From: an uncultured Prevotella sp.
Lineage (GTDB): Bacteria; Bacteroidota; Bacteroidia; Bacteroidales; Bacteroidaceae
Reading direction: 5' to 3'
NCBI GenBank assembly: GCA_900554545.1
Contig: USHW01000055.1
Coordinates: forward strand, 1-14,782
DNA length: 14,782 bases
The notes under the pieces are model-generated. The model saw only the letters and a list, made by a program, of their open reading frames with translations. It did not search any database and was not told where the DNA came from. The position numbers were made by a program, and so were the translations under genes. Of the stretch, positions 14,761-14,782 are shown one piece after another; within the stretch, counting starts at the first letter, position 1; each line of letters begins with the position of its first letter.

Positions 14761-14782
14761 TTCAACGCAGCCGGGTTGTTTG

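Noticed and set aside
1..14782. Mobile element, defence or toxin-antitoxin system in the window
   Set aside because: No transposase, integrase, nuclease, phage or small paired ORFs are visible. All large genes fit one glucuronoxylan-utilisation locus with similar base composition.

Overview
This window looks like chromosomal DNA from a member of the Bacteroidota, most likely a Prevotella-like (Prevotellaceae) gut or rumen bacterium. Four things point there: a hybrid two-component system (HTCS) regulator with a periplasmic propeller sensor, TAnnTTTG-type promoter boxes, A-rich start regions without clear Shine-Dalgarno sequences, and a symporter - GH10 xylanase - GH43 gene order that resembles the xynD-xynA-xynB cluster described in Prevotella bryantii. 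No identity search was possible, so species and percent identity are not claimed. All seven large genes read as intact.

Layout. Bases 1-85 hold a degenerate palindrome downstream of the first gene. Four genes run leftward: a GH115 alpha-glucuronidase (8101-10662), an HTCS sensor-regulator (3838-7827), a GH67 alpha-glucuronidase (1908-3833) and a GH35/DUF5597 putative beta-galactosidase (86-1903). The last three are separated by only 4 bp each and form a tight operon. A 273-bp gap with a large imperfect hairpin separates GH115 from the HTCS. A 332-bp divergent control region (10663-10994) then faces three genes running rightward: a GPH-family sugar:cation symporter (10995-12419), a GH10 endo-xylanase (12427-13542) and a leaderless GH43 beta-xylosidase-type enzyme (13643-14608). 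The window ends in three stacked hairpins, one of which is a good intrinsic terminator.

How it fits together (inference from families). The exported GH10 enzyme cuts the xylan backbone. GH115 removes (methyl)glucuronic acid from internal xylose residues, and GH67 removes it from the terminal residues of xylo-oligosaccharides. The GH35 enzyme may remove galactose decorations. The symporter takes up short oligosaccharides and the GH43 enzyme, which has no signal peptide, finishes them in the cytoplasm. The HTCS probably senses a xylo-oligosaccharide in the periplasm and activates both arms. No SusC/SusD pair is present in the window.

The most interesting points beyond the genes are a C8 homopolymer in the first codons of the HTCS, where a one-base slip either way gives an early stop; a small family of intergenic palindromes sharing sequence words; and a structured 5' leader with a possible 27-codon ORF before the symporter.
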